Below are positions 61,058 to 64,000 of a stretch of DNA of 64,000 bases, one piece after another. How positions within the stretch are numbered: position 1 is the stretch's first letter; each line of letters starts with the position of its first letter. Below the pieces are notes generated by a model. It had not been told where the DNA came from. It saw only the letters and a program-made list of their open reading frames with translations, and ran no database searches. The DNA comes from Spirochaetota bacterium. Its GTDB lineage: Bacteria > Spirochaetota > UBA4802 > UBA5550. A program made the position numbers and the translations under genes. Where the stretch lies: the NCBI GenBank assembly GCA_017999915.1, contig JAGNKX010000009.1, forward strand, positions 176,280-240,279, given 5' to 3'.

Positions 61058-61728
61058 GGTTCCTCCACCGTATAGGCCTGTATGTCCAGGGCCCAGTGCC
61101 GCCAGAACCCATCTTTCAGGACAGGCCTGGACTTTTGTATCTTGATGCGCTTTTTGAAGATGGGCCCGTCAACGACGATGGTGTGGTATTCCCCGTTCTC
61201 GCCACAGGGACACATCCCCAGTCGTTCCAGGCGCTCCAGCGCCTCCCGGTCAAGCTCCCGGCCGGCGAAATCCCTGCCCAGATCCTCTTTGCAGCTGACG
61301 ATGACAGCCCTGAACCCGGCATCGAGGAATTCTTCGATGACGCGCCGCGGATCGTTGTTCCAGAGAGGCTCCAGGGGGACAACGCCGATGTCTCCGCAGA
61401 CCCGCTCTACCCATTCCCTGTGCTCATCCAGGTAGATGTCGCCGAAGACCATTCCCTCGTGGCCCTGCTTCTTCAGTTCAAGGACAGCCTCCTTGAAGTC
61501 CCGCTCGTAGTCCCCCATCTCCTCTCCCATCTCCCGCTGTACCAAGGGGATGCCGATGCACCGGGCCTGGTCCGCCAGGAGGGCCGGGGCCGTGCCGTGG
61601 AAGCAGCAGCGCTTTTCCCGGGCTGACACGAGATTAAGCAGACTCCGGACTGTATGATTCTCTTTCATGGCGCGGTAGCAGGCCAGGGCGCTGTCCTTTC
61701 CGCCGCTCCAGGACGATATGATTTTCAT
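61054..61728 (-). CDS. PP-loop ATPase, diphthine-ammonia-ligase-like (DUF71)
   Basis: 224 aa. The ATP-binding PP-loop is SSWSGGKDSALA at residues 6-17. The C-terminal part has VFGDIYLDEHREWVERVC and PLEPLWNN typical of the ATP_bind_4/DUF71 group. The eukaryotic member amidates diphthine; bacterial members have no established role. Third gene of the operon, 42 bases after the omega-amidase. Confidence 0.88.
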   Translation of the reverse strand: MKIISSWSGGKDSALACYRAMKENHTVRSLLNLVSAREKRCCFHGTAPALLADQARCIGIPLVQREMGEEMGDYERDFKEAVLELKKQGHEGMVFGDIYLDEHREWVERVCGDIGVVPLEPLWNNDPRRVIEEFLDAGFRAVIVSCKEDLGRDFAGRELDREALERLERLGMCPCGENGEYHTIVVDGPIFKKRIKIQKSRPVLKDGFWRHWALDIQAYTVEEP

Positions 61729-61770
61729 TGGTTGACGCCTCCGATCGAAATGGCGTTAAGGATGCCCCCG

Positions 61771-62547
61771 TCACGAGAGGGTGAATTCATCGGCATCCTT
61801 CCATGCAGGGAATGCCCGGCGGTACTCCGCCAGATCATCAAAAGAGAGACTGACCGTGGCAGCGCACTGCTCGTTCCCTTTTTCGAAGAGTGTGTTACCC
61901 AGGTAATCTATCACCGCCGAATCGCCGCAGTAGGAAACGCCGTTGCCGTCCATGCCGACGCGGTTCACGCCGATAACATAGCACTGGTTCTCGATGGCCC
62001 GGGCCCGGAGGAGCGCCCTCCAGTGGGGCGCACGCCTCTCGGGCCAGTTGGCCACGTACACCGCGATGTCGTATTCAAGGCCCTTGTTACGGGACCACAC
62101 GGGAAAGCGGAGGTCGTAGCAGATAAAGGGCCTGATCTTCCAGCCGTTCAGCTCGATCACGGTCTTGGCGCTCCCCGCCGTGTAAACCTTATCCTCCCCG
62201 GCCATGCGGAAGAGGTGGCGCTTGTCGTAGGTGATGACCGTGCCGCCGGGCCGCGCCCAGAGGAGGCGGTTGTAATACCGGCCCCTCTCCTTTATGGCCA
62301 CGCTCCCGGCTATATCGGCGTCCTTATCCCGAGCCCACTCCGCGAGACGCATCACCGTGATGCCGCCCATCTCCTCCGCGCATGATGCCGGGTCCATGGT
62401 GAACCCGGTGGAAAACATCTCAGGGAGGAGCACCAGGTCCGTGGGCTCACTGAGGCCCCTTATAATCCTGTCAAAGCTGGCGCAGTTTGCGCTGGCGTCG
62501 TGCCACGCCAGGTCCGCTTGTATGATGGTGACGTTTAAATCCTGCAT
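61771..62547 (-). CDS. Carbon-nitrogen hydrolase, omega-amidase (YafV/Nit2-like)
   Basis: 258 aa nitrilase fold. Catalytic triad: Glu in LLPEMFSTGF, Lys in TYDKRHLFRMAGE and Cys in FICYDLRFPVWSRN. It hydrolyses 2-ketoglutaramate and 2-ketosuccinamate, the by-products of glutamine and asparagine transaminases. It overlaps the aminotransferase gene by 13 bases, matching the known glutamine transaminase-omega-amidase pair used in methionine salvage. Confidence 0.9.
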   Translation of the reverse strand: MQDLNVTIIQADLAWHDASANCASFDRIIRGLSEPTDLVLLPEMFSTGFTMDPASCAEEMGGITVMRLAEWARDKDADIAGSVAIKERGRYYNRLLWARPGGTVITYDKRHLFRMAGEDKVYTAGSAKTVIELNGWKIRPFICYDLRFPVWSRNKGLEYDIAVYVANWPERRAPHWRALLRARAIENQCYVIGVNRVGMDGNGVSYCGDSAVIDYLGNTLFEKGNEQCAATVSLSFDDLAEYRRAFPAWKDADEFTLS

Positions 62548-63677
62548 AGGCGCTCCCCAGCCCCCTTAAGGGTTTCATCCTTCTTGGCAAAGCAGAAGCG
62601 GAGCACCTTGTTGTCCCTGTTGTCATGATAGAAGACAGACGGCGGTATGGCCGCAACGCCGTGCTCGATGGTCATCCGCCGGGCAAAGGTCGTATCAGCC
62701 TCGTCGGTGATGCCAGAGTAATCCAGCATCTGGAAATAGGTGCCCCTGCTGGGAACGACCTTGAAGCGGGAGCTTTTTATCAGGGAAAGGAACAGGTCCC
62801 TCTTTGCCTCGTAGAACTTCGGCACCGCCAGGTATTTTTCCTTCTTTTCCATGAACTTCGCATAGGCCCACTGCACCGGCGTGTTGGAGGCGAAGGTGAG
62901 GTACTGGTGGATCTTCTGAAACTCGACGGAGAGGCTCTTCGGCGCGCAGCAGTAGCCGATCTTCCACCCCGTCGTATGATAGGTCTTTCCGAAAGAGCTG
63001 ATCACGAAGCTCCGCTCGGCCAGCTCGGGGTAGCGCGCCATGCTTTCGTGGCGCAGGCCGTCGTAGAGGATATGCTCGTACACCTCGTCGCTGATGATGT
63101 AGATGCCGGTGTTCGATACGATACGGATCAGGGCGTCGATGTCCGCCGGGGACAGGACCGCGCCGGAGGGATTGTGGGGCGAGTTAAGGATGAGGCAGCG
63201 GGTCCGCGGCGTAATGGAATCCTTCACCATGTCCCAGTCGATGGAATAATCGGGGAAGCCCATGGGGCAGTACACCGATTTCCCGCCGCAGAGGGCCACC
63301 GTCGGCGCGTAAGAGTCATAGGCCGGCTCGAAGAGGATCGCCTCGTCCCCGGGCTGGACCACGGCGGTAATGGCCGCGAAGAGCGCCTCCGTGCCGCCGG
63401 AGGTCACGGTGATCTCCTCTGCCGGGGAGTAGGCCGCGCCGTAGAGCTCCAGCGCCTTTTCGGCGATGCGCTCCCGCAGGGCCATCACCCCCTGCATGGG
63501 AGCGTACTGGTTGTTCCCCTCCCTCATGTAACGGTTTACCAGCTCGAAGAGCTCCGGGTCGACGTCGAAGTCGGGAAAGCCCTGGGACAGGTTGATTGCC
63601 CCCTGCTCGTTGGCGAGGCGGGACATCACGGTGAATATGGTAACGCCCACATCGGGCAGCTTTGATTGTATATGCAT
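62535..63677 (-). CDS. PLP-dependent methionine/glutamine aminotransferase (YbdL-like)
   Basis: 380 aa fold-type I aminotransferase. N-terminal NLSQGFPDFD, PLP-binding Lys in SSFGKTYHTTGWKIGYC, and NSPHNPSGAVL are in order. Closest in motif to YbdL/kynurenine aminotransferase types that use methionine, glutamine or aromatic amino acids. Coupling to the omega-amidase favours 2-keto-4-methylthiobutyrate to methionine with glutamine as donor. Confidence 0.9.
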   Translation of the reverse strand: MHIQSKLPDVGVTIFTVMSRLANEQGAINLSQGFPDFDVDPELFELVNRYMREGNNQYAPMQGVMALRERIAEKALELYGAAYSPAEEITVTSGGTEALFAAITAVVQPGDEAILFEPAYDSYAPTVALCGGKSVYCPMGFPDYSIDWDMVKDSITPRTRCLILNSPHNPSGAVLSPADIDALIRIVSNTGIYIISDEVYEHILYDGLRHESMARYPELAERSFVISSFGKTYHTTGWKIGYCCAPKSLSVEFQKIHQYLTFASNTPVQWAYAKFMEKKEKYLAVPKFYEAKRDLFLSLIKSSRFKVVPSRGTYFQMLDYSGITDEADTTFARRMTIEHGVAAIPPSVFYHDNRDNKVLRFCFAKKDETLKGAGERLCRI

Positions 63678-63739
63678 GGTTATTTTATCTTTCTATCTGT
63701 TTTGATTCGAAGCACTTGGTTAACATGCCTCCATTCATT

Positions 63740-63819
63740 GTCATTTCGAGCCCCGCAGGGGCGAGAAATCTTTCAAATGGCCCAATAGAAGTTTTCTCGC
63801 TTCGCTCGAAACGACATGA
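63740..63819. repeat. GTCATTTCGAGC-type inverted repeat element
   Basis: GTCATTTCGAGC...GGCGAGAAATC on the left is matched by TTTTCTCGC...GCTCGAAACGAC on the right, giving an imperfect 80-base palindrome. Elements of this type are frequent non-coding repeats in many bacterial genomes. It lies between the aminotransferase gene and tRNA-Lys. Confidence 0.7.
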
Positions 63820-63868
63820 GGCCAATGACATAAACAATACTTTATCGGAAATAAAGCAAACAAAATCC

Positions 63869-63897
63869 TTGACAACAATTGAAGAAATTAATTGTAT
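63869..63897 (+). promoter_or_regulatory. Candidate promoter of tRNA-Lys
   Basis: TTGACA (63869-63874), 17 bases, then TTGTAT (63892-63897). The tRNA begins 30 bases after the -10 box. Confidence 0.5.
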
Positions 63898-63927
63898 GAA
63901 CAATCCGGCCGATACAGGCCAGTGCCA

Positions 63928-64000
<73 letters not shown>

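Overview
The window reads as chromosome from a fairly GC-rich diderm (Gram-negative type) bacterium, with AT-rich pockets near 29.3-31.6, 37.6-38.2, 44.2-44.8 and 49-52 kb. LolA, a FadL-type porin, many signal-II lipoproteins, a rod-type elongasome, a bactofilin, CheD, an RRM protein, RsbU-type phosphatases and a DUF1566 lipoprotein together would fit Spirochaetota. That placement is an inference; no rRNA is present. Most coding is on the minus strand in short, tightly coupled operons.

Layout. 0-7 kb: a truncated B12-binding radical SAM protein, an HDAC-like deacetylase, cheD, a GNAT, a flavodoxin-fold oxidoreductase and amtB-glnK. 7-17.4 kb: RRM protein, a small barrel protein, then the cell-shape operon mreB-mreC-mreD-mrdA-rodA ending in a VanY-like peptidase, preceded by two membrane proteins. 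17.5-25.1 kb: rRNA methyltransferase, KDPG aldolase, VOC protein, DUF3467 pair, phosphoesterase, and a TetR-controlled acuI/enoyl-CoA hydratase pair whose regulator and target genes carry identical operators, then an SDR. 25.3-29.5 kb: a lipoprotein and an IclR-controlled operon (2-hydroxyacid dehydrogenase and an IlvD/Edd dehydratase) with a palindromic operator. 29.5-31.7 kb: AT-rich accessory island with a DUF1566 lipoprotein whose C-terminus looks like the variable region of a diversity-generating retroelement (DGR), and a GNAT gene bracketed by ~100 bp direct repeats.

31.7-37.6 kb: HIT protein, multihaem cytochrome, pgpA, pgsA, rimO, rodZ, lolA. 38-47 kb: phosphoesterase, a REC-PP2C response regulator, several unassigned lipoproteins and membrane proteins, a FadL-like porin, a GAF-PP2C protein with altered metal-site residues, and a WecG-type glycosyltransferase. 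47.5-53.8 kb: methyltransferase, aroA-aroH, an APC permease, a dus gene and small zinc-ribbon genes. 53.8-64 kb: TPR and membrane proteins, bactofilin-pdxA, a Tat-exported D-aminoacylase-like lipoprotein, an M23 peptidase, a four-gene operon (aminotransferase, omega-amidase, PP-loop ATPase, DAPG-hydrolase-like protein) and tRNA-Lys.

Beyond the genes, three kinds of repeat recur: a 14-bp palindrome CCGATAACWATCGG (at least 13 copies at one mismatch or better, in genes and spacers), a ~75 bp stem-loop element at 40.2 and 47.4 kb with a possible partial copy at 25.75 kb, and the 100 bp repeat pair at 30.8 and 31.6 kb, whose differences include one compensatory base-pair change. No reverse transcriptase, integrase, CRISPR or insertion sequence is visible in the window.
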